A stretch of DNA of 64,000 nucleotides from Siderastrea siderea (GCA_964030785.1 OZ034975.1:17029642-17093641); one strand, 5' to 3'; positions 47,253-57,832 are shown, numbered from the stretch's first letter. Notes: generated by a model from the sequence alone, not told the origin. Translations and numbers: made by a program.

Positions 47253-47870
47253 ATCCCGTTGCCTTTTTCCCTTTGAATGGCGTGTATGAAACTAGAGAAA
47301 TCCAAGACCGAGTATCCCAAGGCAGCCAGAGTGAAGTGTACCTCGCCCCAGGACCAAATGGACACGATAACGGTTCCTTTGAATTTTCTGGCACCAGTAA
47401 TAGCTACATAGAGTTTACCAACAGCGCCTACGGAGTTTTGGACGTGCGTTATTCGATAACGTTGCTATGCTGGATATACTATAATGGCCAAGACGGACCT
47501 CTCTTCCATTACGGTATAGGTGAAAGCGGCATCTGGGCGTTAGCATTTTGGGTATGGCAAGGGACACTCTCTGTCGCCATCTTTTCACGGGACTACGTAT
47601 TCATACAAGAGACACACTCTGTTACCTATCTCGAGGGAGAATGGAAGCTCGTTGGTGTATCATACGACCACATGTCAGGCGAATTGAAGCTATGGATCGA
47701 TGGAGTCGTGGATACAACAGCTTACATTGGAGTCGGCTTTGAGCTAGCAACGCAGGTCAGCGTCAGAATGGGCGCAATACTCAATGATGGAAGATACTTC
47801 AGGGGCAGAATCACCCAAGTTAGAGTATACAACGGAGCTTTGACGCAGGAGCAAATACAAGAAATAAGGG
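47253..47870 (+). CDS. LamG-like (concanavalin A-like) domain exon of a secreted protein
   Basis: The exon follows a pyrimidine-rich acceptor (TTTACTTCTTAACAAGTTCCAG) and ends at G|GTAAGA. It is 618 bases (206 codons), symmetric phase 1-1. The protein opens DPVAFFPLNGVYE. It continues with SFEFSGTSNSYIEF, the beta-sandwich core (ITLLCWIYYNGQDGPLFHYG), EGEWKLVGVSYDHMSGELKL, WIDGV, and the closing FRGRITQVRVYNGALTQEQI, typical of Laminin_G_3/LamGL domains. These are extracellular glycan- or ligand-binding modules. Only one cysteine is present. The upstream exon must end in phase 1, as the signal-peptide copies do; the downstream EGF exon also takes phase 1. The gene likely encodes a secreted or cell-surface SP-LamG-EGF protein. 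Confidence 0.9.
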
Positions 47871-48540
47871 GTAAGAATGTCAAACACAAATGTTACTCAC
47901 CCTTTTTAATTTCTTAATTAAAACCATATTAAGACCAGGAGGGGGTAGGGGGAGGCGAATCCGCTTCTATAACATTCTAATGTGCGTGATAAAGCCACCA
48001 AACTTTGTGCTGCATCGGTGGGGAAGTGAGTTGGTAAGGTAAATTGGCTACCGTGAAGAAATTAAAAGCTGGTGTTTCGAGCGTAAGCTCTTCGTCATAG
48101 CGAATTCCTTGTCTCGTTCTGACGAAGGGCGTTCGGACGAAGGACGGTGGCCAATTTACATTTATTTATCAATCGTGAATGTTTTTCCGAGTCCCTGACG
48201 TCACACTCTGTTTTGCAACTTCCTGCTGCAACATAATGCTAAGAAAGCGGTTTTACTCACAAAACGAAAAGTTACGATGGCGGAAAGGTGAAATTTGAAC
48301 GCAAAGATTTTACGTTAGCAAAAGTTAGCGCACCTTCCTTCCTGTCGATGCGCATTTTGGATTACACTGAACTATTTTTAGCCAAAAAATATTCCCAAAG
48401 TAATCGATCAATTTTGGTTGAACTGGCACTTCAAAATGTTGGAGGCATAGTCTTTGCGACACCACATTTAAATTAAGATATAGAAACCATATATGTTCAT
48501 TTCGAAACAAACGGTACAGGAACGCTACCGAGTTCAGTAA

Positions 48541-49770
48541 GCACCAGGGCGGAAAAAGGTTGGGCGATGAAACGAGCGCGTCCGAGCAAAAAAGTGTGAT
48601 GCAGTTTACTGGGATCAAATTAGGTGCAAGATCAAAATGGTTGCCTGCTTGGGTTTTCTCCATAATCCTGATAATCTATTAAGTTCCCGAAAAACGCCGA
48701 TTCTGGGTTATCTTTTCTTTGTCTTATCCGCCTTGATCGATGCTAAAAAACGGCCTAAAAACTGTCTAAAAACGAGCAGAGTAAAGTAAAGTGGCCTTCA
48801 CACGTCAAACTAATGTTGGCACTCTCGTGTTGGTAAACTCACATTGTTGTGTGTGTGAACGACACAACACCATGTTGGCAAACTGTTGGCGACCGATAGA
48901 ACTTGTCTCTATTCTCGGCAACGTTTTGCCAACATGTTGTTGTGTTGTTCACTTGCACCAATTTGAGTTTACCAACACGAGTTGGCCAACATTAGTTTGA
49001 CGTGTGAAGGCCGCTTAAAAAGATGGAAAATGGCGTTTGGATGACGCGTGGCATGACGCGTATTTATAATGCGTGCAGCTCGTGCAAGGTTAATCCGGAC
49101 ACGTCCCTGGTTAATTAATTGAATCAAATCAACATCAACACCGCGCTTCTTCTTCTTTTTCCCAAAAACCTCTCCTATGCTTGTCTGTTTCTTTGGGAAC
49201 TGCAAATAGAATTGCTCTTCAGTTTAGACGGTTTTCTTTGCTATGTTTTTGTGAGATAAAGGGAGGAGAAATCTTAAAACTTAATGGCGCCATGGCGCAT
49301 TGCAAGGAGGCAAAGTTTAAAGTTGCTAATTTTTTATTATGTTATGTAAAATTTATCGACCTTTAAAATATGTAAGATTTAGGGTGGAGTAAATTGGAGC
49401 TTTTGTAAAAGAGACGATGAAAGACAACCATGTCATGTTTTGCGGCAAGAGCAAGCATTCGACACCCTCAATTGAGCTCATTTCTAGCCAACTTACTGTG
49501 AAGAAGATTGGCTAATATGCAAGCAGACATAAACATTTTAAGTTGTGAGCAAGGACTGTGAATAAACGTTTTAATCATAGTGCACGGCTGGCTGAAAAAT
49601 AAAGAAAGAAAATGAGATTTCCGGTTTGTTGAAAGGTAAATTTTGCCGGCTACCAAACGCACCGGAAGCGTGGAAAGAGCGCTCGTTGCCAGTTCTTCTC
49701 CGCATCACACATCGCTTAAAGAGCGGACTGCTCGTTTCATCGCCCAACCTTTTCCCGCCCTGGTAAGCAC
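48541..49770. repeat. ~40-bp inverted pair 1.2 kb apart
   Basis: GCACCAGGGCGGAAAAAGGT plus TGGGCGATGAAACGAGC at 48541-48577 is mirrored with a few changes at about 49730-49768 (GCTCGTTTCATCGCCCAACC onward). It could bound a decayed element or be two copies of one repeat. No target duplication was found. Confidence 0.45.
48790..49015. mobile_element. 226-bp MITE with TAA duplication
   Basis: TIRs of about 55 bp (AGTGGCCTTCACACGTCAAA, then ACTAATGTTGGC and GTGTTGGTAAACTCA) are repeated inverted. TAA flanks both sides (48787-48789, 49016-49018). The interior repeats TGTTGG/CCAACA motifs that can also pair. Harbinger-type by duplication only. Confidence 0.9.
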
Positions 49771-49975
49771 GTATGGAGCCTGAAAGACCAGAACAGTAAG
49801 TTCGACATCAAATGGCGTAAAGTAAAACGTTAAACAAGCTCAATCTTACTCGAACGTTACTAAGAAATGTAATTTGTGTTTGTGGGAGAAATATTTCATA
49901 ATTTGTAAACCTGAAATGTCAACACTCAATAACAGAAACCTGAAATGTCAACACTCAATAACAGAAACGAGCTAA
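49016..49975. other. Non-coding intron sequence
   Basis: No gene seen. A 28-bp unit (AACCTGAAATGTCAACACTC onward) occurs twice in tandem at about 49908-49967. Confidence 0.5.
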
Positions 49976-50814
49976 AGGGCCAACCATTTAACTTCTGAGG
50001 GGGGGGGGGGGGGGGGGTTGGGTGATTTGGTATAGGATGAATTTTTTTTAACCCCTTAATTCCCCATGAATTTTTTTTCTTGGGGTATGTGCTTGCAAGA
50101 TATTTTTTTCTCCCTCCAACGTTCTGCATGAAATTTTTTTGGTGTGTGGATGGGGTTAGTCGGGCTTCATTATAAATCAAATTATAAAAGGTTAAGGATC
50201 TGGATCTGATTTTTATAATACAGTACATTAATTTTAACACCGAATGTAAAACATTGAGGTGACCCCTTCCCACTGATGAAAAGAGTCAGACCTGTTCCTG
50301 GACTTTAGTCATTTTGCAAGGCGAATGTGCCTACAGTACAGTACATAGTGCATGCATAGAGCTACAGAACAGTACAGTGCATAGCGCGAATGCGCCCTCA
50401 GTACATATTTTACGGGAAGACAATGAACCACATCCTTTCCTTGTTAAATGAAACTGATAACCACCAGTACAACAATAACTTGCTTTAGAGAGCTATCTAG
50501 AAAGGGTCTAATCCAACTCACAGCTGAAGTGCACATTACAAAGCCCCAAAATAATCTGCACAGAGCTCTGAAGTTGCTTTGTTGGCAAAGAGTGACATCT
50601 TTGTAGCGGGGTCTGGGGACCTGCTCCCCCAGAAAATTTTGAAAAATTGAAGTAGCTAATACGTGTTTTCCTTTATTCTGAGCGGAAATGTGACCCTTCG
50701 AAAGTAACTATTTAGATCCCAGATTTTTCTTCTAACTGGACTAAAATCAGCTCTTTCTTAACATTCTGACTTATTCAGAAGTCAAATTAACATGCCATAA
50801 CGCTGAAAAACAGC

Positions 50815-51200
50815 GTTGATGATGCTCTTTGTTGTAGTTTCAAGTAGCTTTCTTTGCAGTGGCCAACAAATCCGCAGGTGGTTCAAAAGATGACTCTTTG
50901 TTGGCCATTTTAATAGTAAGCAAAAAGGCCAACGTACCGTCCACCTGGAGAGATGCTGTCGAAATGCTGTTTTGTTTTCCTTATAAGAGACACAACTCTC
51001 TCTTCACCGGCATTTGAATGTGGTAGAATAAGAACTGTTTTGGCCACGTCATTTATCCTACCAAATTTATGGGTACCATTCCCTAGCTTCAATGATGACA
51101 GATATCCCCAGATCACATCCATCCGAAAACTGGATGATGATTTCTCATCATTTTCCTCACATTCAAACTTTATTCGGGCTTCATCCCAGACTTTCTGGGG
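50815..51200 (-). pseudogene. C-terminal transposase remnant (hAT-like dimerisation region)
   Basis: Reading left from 51200, after an acceptor-like TTTTTCCCCAG, the frame gives QKVWDEARIKFECEEN, MDVIWGYLSSLKL, INDVAKTVLILPHSNAGEER and VVSLIRKTKQHFDSI. A frame change near 50925 is followed by MANKESSFEPPADLLATAKK, a stop, and NYNKEHH. The LPHSN-x-x-EER block resembles the C-terminal dimerisation region of hAT-type transposases and related domesticated proteins. That resemblance is from memory of the family and not proven. It is fragmentary, so this element copy is not autonomous. Confidence 0.5.
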
Positions 51201-51232
51201 AAAAAAAGAGGGACAAATTCAATTAGACAACA

Positions 51233-51782
51233 TTGCACGAACATGGAAAACTACTGAGGCCTCTTGCAGTACCCATGGATGAAGATACATCCCGCAAAGT
51301 ACAACAATTGATTACAGTACTTCACAATGAACACCACATTAACGAAATGACTGAAAAATGGCTTTTGCCAAACACCAAACCCGCCTCGAATTCCAGTATC
51401 TTATACCCTTACGAAAATCCACAAACCGACTTAATTGGGAGCTAGACCTCTGGAGTTTCGGGTCCAACAGAGAAGTTATCAGCATTTGTTGCCATACTAC
51501 TCCAGCCTTTAGCACAACAACAGAAGTCGTATCTCAAAGACTGATACAGTCAACTGACTCCATTAAATTCATTGACAGGACTAAAGTTCCAGAGAGCGTA
51601 ATACTTGAATCTCTGGACGTAACGAGGTTGTATACTAATATTCCACAAGAGAGGGAATACATACAGTATGCAAGGCATACGACACTTTCTATATTAAAAG
51701 ACACACCTCCTATTCCTACACGTTTACTTGACGAGCGTTCAGGCTAATGTTACAGGAGAACTCATTCCAGTTTTGTGTCAAA
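51233..51782 (+). pseudogene. Penelope-like reverse transcriptase fragment
   Basis: Three frames in turn give KLLRPLAVPMDEDTSRKVQ, then an EFQYLIPLRKST / SSILYPYENPQT pair standing for the usual IPVFYTLTKIHKP block. Next comes KFIDRTKVPESVILESLDV with RLYTNIPQE (51628-51651), and after another shift LMLQENSFQFCVK ending near 51782. LYTNIPQE-type motifs after a DV block are typical of Penelope-like element RTs. Several frameshifts and no endonuclease: a dead fragment. It is cut at 51798 by the SINE pair. Confidence 0.75.
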
Positions 51783-51870
51783 TAGATAGTTAATAAATAA
51801 ATGTAAAGAAGTTCCTCGCAGTTATTAACGCAACTTATGTAGTTGCGAAAAGAAAGCCTGAAAAAATCAG

Positions 51871-51940
51871 GCTTGCCGGGATTCGAACCCTGACCTCTGC
51901 GATACCGGTGCAGCGCTCTAACCAATTGAGCTATCAAGCC
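51871..51940 (-). repeat. tRNA-like SINE head, left arm
   Basis: Minus-strand GGCTTGATAGCTCAATTGG with box A, an anticodon arm reading CACCGGTATCG, and box B GGTTCGAATCC. The loop base before the putative anticodon GGT is C instead of U and the arm has a mismatch, so it is a SINE head rather than a functional tRNA-Thr. Confidence 0.8.
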
Positions 51941-52259
51941 AAATGGGAGCTGGTCATTAAATTGGTTCGTAATATACCCGGGAAAGATGAAGATGAAATT
52001 ATGAATATATGAAATTCCTATATTTGAACTGCGGAATGAAGAAATAAATGTAAAGAAGATCCTCGCAGTTATTAACGCAAGCCTGATTTTTTCAGGCTTT
52101 CTTTTCGCAACTACATAAGTTGCGTTAATAACTGCGAGGATCTTCTTTACATTTATTTCTTCATTCCGCAGTTCAAATATAGGAATTTCATATATTCATA
52201 ATTTCATCTTCATCTTTCCCGGGTATATTACGAACCACTTTAATGACCAGCTCCCATTT

Positions 52260-52331
52260 GGCTTGATAGCTCAATTGGTTAGAGCGCTGCACCGGTATCG
52301 CAGAGGTCAGGGTTCGAATCCCGGCAAGGCT
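52260..52331 (+). repeat. tRNA-like SINE head, right arm
   Basis: Plus-strand copy of the same 70-base tRNA-like body, nearly identical to the left arm, with box A (TAGCTCAATTGGTTAGAGC) and box B (GGTTCGAATCC). It is followed by the SINE tail with GATTTTTTCAGGCTTTC. Confidence 0.8.
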
Positions 52332-54004
52332 GATTTTTTCAGGCTTTCTTTTCGCAACTACATAAGTTGCGTTAATAACTGCGAGGATCTTCTTTACATT
52401 TATTTCTTCATTCCGCAGTTCAAATATAGGAATTTCATATATTCATAATTTCATAGTTAATAAAGTTAACTTCATGTTCCAACAGCTATTCTGGCATTCT
52501 TGATTTAGGGTGCACTAAAAACATTGTTCTTCAAATCACAACACCAGCCGTGATCTTGAAGTTCAGAAAACATGTATCAAGATTGGTAACCTCAGGTGCT
52601 ATAAATATAACGAAAAGGCAATCTGAGGAGGACAGATTATTGTGCTATGAATCCCTCTTACCCAAGTCCAGATGCTAAAATCTTTTAATAGTCTGCTGAT
52701 AAAGTTCAATGTGTCAACCCAGGAAACATCTTGCCAGAAATTTTTTTCCAGCCGACTGTACGTGCGTGAATTTGTTTTGGACAATAGTCTTGTGCGGGAA
52801 ATTTTTTCTTACCCATATGCACTTGCAGGATATTTTTTTTTCAAAATCACTTAACCCCCCCCCCCCCCCCCCCCTCAGCAGTAAATGGTTGGCCCCTAAC
52901 ATCGTGCTGTAGGCATTCTAGGAAACTCCTGCTGAAAGATGTCATCACTTAATTAGCGATAAGATCCCGCTTGACGCGCCACGCGCCACACCTAGTATAT
53001 ATTGTTTTTTATTTTTTTCTCAGTGCACGAGCGGGCGGCATCCTCCGAATCCTGCAATCTGATTGGTTCCGGGAGCGGGCAGAATTTTCCTATCTCTGAC
53101 CACGGTCATGATAACCGCGCGAAAAGCACTGAATGAAAATTGAAAAACAACATATCTCGGTTGAACTCGGGAATTTTTTTTCACTTATGGCTCAAAGATG
53201 CGAATTTTTTGTCAACTCTCAATTCTTACGTGTGCTGTAAATGGCAAGTCTAACAGGGAGGGGAATTAAAGGCTTTCTCATACCTTCCAAAGGCGAGTGC
53301 TCGTTTTAATTTTGTGTAGCTTAGCATGGCGGTTTGTGAGTTTGTTGTTGAATTCACTTTACACAGCAGTTTTAGTTTTTAAATTGCGATCGCCACAATA
53401 CCTTTTGACTCCGATATTTACTTTAAATTGTGCCGGCTTTAACTGGAATTTTGCTTTTTCATCTGACGTTAATGAAGATAAGCTTAAAAGCCGGCGCACC
53501 GTTCGCTTTGGTTAAAACTGAGATCACACTCCGAACGATTTTGCTAAATGATTAAATTGTTTATATCCGAAGAACCAGCACATACGTTTACAAGTACGAT
53601 GCAAAACATAAAAAGAAAGTAATAAGGCTAAACAGAAATGTTTTTCAAAGTATTCTTTTTCATTTTTTACGCAAGGGCAATTAAACCTGTCCTAGCGTTT
53701 GAGTACTTCGGTTTCGTGTTCAGTAACCTTAAGCTTAATTATAAGTTTTTAATTGGCTTGTTTATCTTCATGCCGGCCACGATTTTCCATGTGCATATCT
53801 CTTCTTGAAAAACAACTTTTTCCATGTTGATAAGGTAATTTCTAGTCGAAAATATTACACCAAAGTTAAAAGTTTGAAGAGGTTTTGATTACATTCGCAA
53901 CACGGTTTCCTGCCACCTGACTCAGTGGTGAAACTTATATTACGCGCGTTCTGACAACCTTTCAAGATTGACCTGCAAACTAGCAAATGTTGGAAAAAAA
54001 ATCA

Positions 54005-54124
54005 ATATGTTATTTACCTGCCTAGATCCATCCGTATAGGGCAAAACTGTGTCCTCGGTCTTAGCTCAAGACCGCGGGCACAGTTTTTCCCTGTACGGAC
54101 CTCCCGGCCGGTAAATAACATATA
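54005..54124. mobile_element. ~120-bp foldback hairpin
   Basis: Arms ATATGTTATTTACC and GGTAAATAACATAT flank paired blocks (AAAACTGTG / CACAGTTTT, CGGTCTT / AAGACCG) around a GCTC loop. A miniature palindromic element inside the intron, 0.3 kb before the EGF exon. Confidence 0.8.
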
Positions 54125-54409
54125 TGTAGTTTTGAAACATCCCTGATTTTAACCGTTATTCCTGACAGTTGCCTGATGATTGCATGAAACTCTGAGTAGC
54201 AATTAAATGTCTTGGACCAAATAATCCAGCTCCTCACTTCTACTTTTTTGTTGCTCTGGTGTTAACTATTGAGCACTCTAATAGCCGATGAGGATTTCAA
54301 TTTGCATGATTTTCAGGTAGGCTTTATCACTGTATCATATCTCCAAGCAGATGTGGTCAAAACATTCTGAGGTGGATAACTTAAATAAATGTTACTTTGT
54401 CAATCACAG

Positions 54410-54523
54410 ATGCTGGTTTTTGTGCTGGGAATCCATGCCAGAATGGTGGAAGTTGCAATGACGAAGGCAATGATTTCCACTGCGATTGTGTAGCAGGATA
54501 CAAAGGAAAAGACTGCAGCCTCG
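54410..54523 (+). CDS. EGF-like domain exon
   Basis: The exon follows the acceptor TTTGTCAATCACAG and ends at CTCG|GTAATT; 114 bases, symmetric phase 1-1. With the upstream G it reads DAGFCAGNPCQNGGSC, then NDEGNDFHCDCVAGYKGKDC. The six cysteines are spaced C-x4-C-x5-C-x8-C-x1-C-x8-C, a textbook EGF domain with the PCQNGG and GYKGKDC signatures. No calcium-binding consensus at the N-terminus. It lies on the same strand and in the same phase as the LamG exon 6.5 kb upstream, so the two are probably consecutive modules of one secreted or membrane-anchored protein. No later exon was recognised before the window end. Confidence 0.92.
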
Positions 54524-54674
54524 GTAATTATAAGGACCTCAGCCTCATCCTGTCCCAGAGCTCCCCAACCCGCCCTATGCAGTACATGAGATCACACTCG
54601 GGTTAGAAATGGTACAGTGCTACACAAATTATAGATGCAAGCTCAGAGAGCGCCATTTGAAAAGCACTAAATTA

Positions 54675-54705
<31 letters not shown>

Positions 54706-54976
54706 TACCGGGAAAAATACATAACCTGTACGGATACTGCGAGGACAAAGGATATTTTTAACCGAAAATCAGTAAAAACGCCACCATCTTAGAGGACGTA
54801 ACAAGCGCTAACTGTCTATTAAGGACGGTGGCCCCTCATACACAGGTATTTTTGCATAGGTTATGACTATAGGGAAAAAGAAGATCTCGGCAAGGGTTAT
54901 TGGAATCCAAAAATATAATTATGGAAGACCACGCATTTTTTGTTAGGCAAACATATTTCTAAAAAAAAGGCTTTAA
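54524..54976. other. Intron or downstream flank with AT repeat
   Basis: Contains an (AT)n run at about 54683-54708. The EGF frame continues open past the donor to a stop at 54604, which would apply only if the intron were retained. Confidence 0.5.
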
Positions 54977-55376
54977 CCCTATTCTGTCTGGGCTTTTTTG
55001 GAGTTTCTGAGCCTGGGGGGGGGGGGGGGCACTTTCCCCCCAGTATTAAAAGTATTAATCCCCCCCCCTTTTGTGTGCTAGTCAAAACAAGCACACAAAA
55101 GTAAAAAGTTAACTTCTTCTTACAAATGAAGGGGGAACCCTGAAAAAAGACTAAAAAAAGACAAAATAGTCAAATACACTTCTGAGTAGACGGTTGCTAT
55201 GGAAACGACAATCATCATAGACACGTCATTGACACAGGATAATTTTCTCTGATAAATTTTAGGAAAAGTCACAAGACTTGGTGATTATTCGTCTAGCCGT
55301 TTAATAGTTATAATTTGTTAAAGTCAGCGCGGGGACAATGTACCCCCCCCCCCCCCTCACCAGGCAGGAAAGAGTT
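54977..55376. mobile_element. piggyBac-type MITE, copy 3 (internally deleted)
   Basis: TTAA then CCCTATTCTGTCTGGGC at the left. The right end is altered (GGCAGGAAAGAG before TTATTAA). Compared with the copies at 5658 and 40396 it lacks much of the left-central block with the CGTCA repeats. G- and C-runs lie inside the ends. Confidence 0.85.
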
Positions 55377-55380
55377 ATTA

Positions 55381-55456
55381 AGATGTGAACGGGAATCGAA
55401 CCCATGACCCTGCGATTACCGGTACAGTGCTTTACCAACTGAGCTAACAAGCGAAC
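55381..55456 (-). repeat. tRNA-like SINE head, minus strand
   Basis: On the minus strand it reads GTTAGCTCAGTTGGTAAAGC, then CACTGTACCGGTAATCGCAG, GGTTCGATTCC and a CCGTTCACATCT end. It is head to head with the SINE starting at about 55660, the same arrangement as the dimer at 51798. It shows the uninterrupted ACCGGTAA anticodon region. Confidence 0.75.
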
Positions 55457-55659
55457 TGGAAGCTGGTCATTTCGTTAGCTCGTAATAAACCCGTGAGTGA
55501 TGAATAAACGAATGTGAATATATCGAAATCAGTTATTTGAACAGCGGGATTTTCATATATTTTGAACTTCGGGAGATAGAATAGAGAGGTGAAAGATAAT
55601 CACAGTTATGATTCCAACTTCAGCAGTTGCGTTGAAGTAAGTCTGAAAAAAAAATCACG

Positions 55660-55691
55660 TTTGTTAGCTCAGTTGGTAGAGCACTGCACCG
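55660..55691 (+). repeat. tRNA-like SINE head, 5' half, interrupted
   Basis: TTAGCTCAGTTGGTAGAGCA then CTGCACCG, after which the 2.1-kb element begins. The 3' half resumes at 57833. Confidence 0.7.
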
Positions 55692-57832
55692 CCTTGCATA
55701 CGGTGAAATTTGAATTAACCAATCAGCATTCAGTAGGCGGGAAAAACTGTGGTGTCCTGACGTCATGCAGATTTTGTGCTCTTCGCTTCGATTTCTGCGT
55801 GATCAGCGAAAGTTTATACTGTGGAGATGCGGTTTTATTTCAGCGTTTTCTTCAAATTAACCGCTTGCCTTACTTCAATTTATGAAAGCCACAACTGTTT
55901 GCAATTATATGGGCTGGATGAGCAACCAGAATCGATTCAAAACTTTTTTCTGTGGCGGGAGAAAACGCTAACTGGACTTGAATGCGAAGGAGGCTATAAA
56001 GGTTTTCCACTTGTCCTACTGAATATCAATTTTCACAAGAAACTTCACATCCCTTTCACTCTCCTTGCCATCGTTTATCACATGGCTGTCTGCTAACTGA
56101 GCAACTCTGAGTAGCGTCGGGTACAATCCGTCTTCTGTCCTTGTAAAGATCTTCGGTCACTTCATACTTGTTTTCATCGTGTACTTCATGTCTGGTTTTA
56201 ATTCACACCAACTTCCAACTTCCAGCTGTGATTGCCTGCTGTCAACGAGATTGGTCTTATCGCTTAGGGGAAAATGTTCCCGTTCATCAGATCAGAGATA
56301 CATCATGAATGTTTGACAAATTTGATCTACAGTCGTTGTATGGTTGCGCTACACAGCTCATGCTTCAATTTGGAAATAGGCAAGTTTGTATAATTTTCCA
56401 CATACCCGGAGACAAACGAAAAGGCCTTTTTGGAATTTGGAGCTTCCTTGTGTCATCGTAACAGCAAAAGGCTCGTGGTGAAAAGCTGCAGAAAATTTAC
56501 TTTTCTTCTCAAAAGTCAAAACTCACCTGAAATTCAGGCCAAGCAAAACAAAGAAAACATGCGGACCGCCAAGGAAACGACACTTTCGCTTGCTTTATTC
56601 ACCACGGAAAGTTAAAATAATTATTTCCTAGCCCGTCTTTATAAGTGGGTAATTAACTTGACTAACTGGATTGGAACGGTAATTGCAGGAACAAAGCTTT
56701 TTTAGTCAAATATCGATATGCTTATTTTTTCTCGCTTCAATATCCACTCCAGATAAGGTATGTATCCTTCAAAACTTGCAATCAATCGACTTTTACAGAC
56801 AGAGAGCAAAGAGAGGCAAATGTGTAATTTCTCACGAAATTTCAAGAAGATTTAAATTGTTATAATTAAAAGGAACAAATTTGAGAACTACTCTAGGATT
56901 CAGGCAGGAGGAGTTTATTCAAAAAGGAGAAGTGAACGTAATTTTAAAAGAGCAAAATGCAGGTCAAGCGGTCCTGCATCAGTCCGCAGTACCGAAAGAG
57001 ATTTGGAATTATAAAACTTTGCGTTACGTCGGATTCGTTGCAAAAAGGAAGAACCGATAATCACAGGCGACTCTAAGAGATGAAGGTGTTCTTTAGAAAC
57101 CAATTAAAAAATTTATGATCCGGCTGTTTAGTGTAAGCTTATTTCTTGGGTGGTAGTTGCATTATTAAAGCTATGTAAACGTGCCTTTAGAAACTTGGGC
57201 GGCTTAAATCCGAAAATGGGAGAGTGTGATAATTTTTCCTTTCTCAACAAGCACTCGTAACGCCATTCAACTTGTAACGATGCTAATGTCGCTTCAACTT
57301 TTGTTTTGTAGATCATACAAAACCGCTAAAAGTCTTACTGGAATTAGCTGTTTTGTAGCTCTCATGATGGCGTTGTTGTTTCTCCGAATCTGATCCCAGT
57401 GGGGCCCGCTGGAAGTAGAGCAGGTCGAGTCAACTCTTCTGATATAAGGAATAAATTCTGGTGTAATATTACGGTTTTAGACGGTTTTAGTCGTCATCTT
57501 GTCACTCTTCTTATCCTTTAAACAATGCACACTTTTAATCCAACACAAGCTACACAAAACGCAAACGCTAGCAGCTTCGATCTTCGTACTAATTTTTACC
57601 TTTCTTGCAAGCGCGACAATACAATACTATTGGAAAATACCCTGCCTTTGAATGGATCGAGAACCCTATATAGCTTCAGGCGCTATAAACTCTTGCTTTT
57701 GCTTACAGACACAAAATACTGGGGTTTCCTCTGTTTTTAGTCGTAGTATTCTGAACCGTAACCGAGAACACTGACAGGACACCACGGTTTTGACTGCCAC
57801 TAGTATCGCGGGCGCAGTTGCCGTATGCAAGG
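55692..57832. mobile_element. 2.1-kb element inserted in the anticodon region of a SINE
   Basis: It starts CCTTGCATACGG and ends with the inverse CCGTATGCAAGG. Further in, the second inverted block ACTGTGGTGTCCTGACG (55748-55764) is matched by the inverse at about 57774-57790. The flanks GCACCG and CGGTAATTGCAG rejoin to the GTACCGGTAATCGCAG seen in the intact SINE at 55381, implying a CG (2-bp) or slightly longer duplication. ORFs inside (55821-56096, 56430-56615, 57525-57740) have no recognisable domain. The superfamily is unknown. Confidence 0.7.

Larger units (their letters stand above)
51798..52452. mobile_element. Inverted SINE dimer with 12-bp target duplication
   Basis: ATAGTTAATAAA occurs exactly at 51786-51797 and 52453-52464. 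Between them two tRNA-derived SINE arms lie head to head. The left tRNA-like body is at 51871-51940 (minus) and the right at 52260-52331 (plus). Long near-perfect complementary arms (about 51800-52080 and 52122-52420) share ATCTTCTTTACATTTATTTC and AGTTGCGTTAATAACTGCGA. The structure would form a very long hairpin. It could be one insertion of a dimer RNA or an insertion followed by inverted duplication. Confidence 0.85.
49976..52896. mobile_element. 2.9-kb TIR element carrying transposase and retroelement remnants
   Basis: The left end GGGCCAACCATTTAACTTCT (from 49977) is mirrored at the right end with small changes (GTAAATGGTTGGCCC, ending 52895). TAA flanks both sides (49973-49975 and 52897-52899). 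A long G-run lies inside the left end and a long C-run inside the right end, as in the elements at 1721 and 27183, which have similar GGGACC/GGGCC-type ends and TWA duplications. The interior has a transposase-like fragment on the minus strand, a Penelope RT fragment and a SINE pair. Confidence 0.8.
47871..54409 (+). other. Intron between LamG and EGF exons, filled with repeats
   Basis: No further exon was recognised. It contains the MITE at 48790, an inverted pair (48541/49730), the 2.9-kb element at 49976 and a foldback at 54005. The stretches 47871-48540 and 52900-54004 hold nothing recognised apart from a GACGAAGG-rich patch near 48120-48150. Confidence 0.6.

Noticed and set aside
47273..47917. 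LamG frame as a 214-codon intronless gene
   Set aside because: The first in-frame start-like codon is TTG inside the domain. A clear acceptor at 47251-47252 and donor at 47871 show it is an internal exon.
51871..52331. Functional tRNA genes
   Set aside because: Boxes A and B are good, but the anticodon loop lacks U33, the arm is mismatched, and the sequences sit in SINE bodies with a target duplication.
51716..52448. Repeated protein MIAQLVRALHRYRRGQGSNPG on both strands
   Set aside because: A translation of the tRNA-like SINE head, not a protein.
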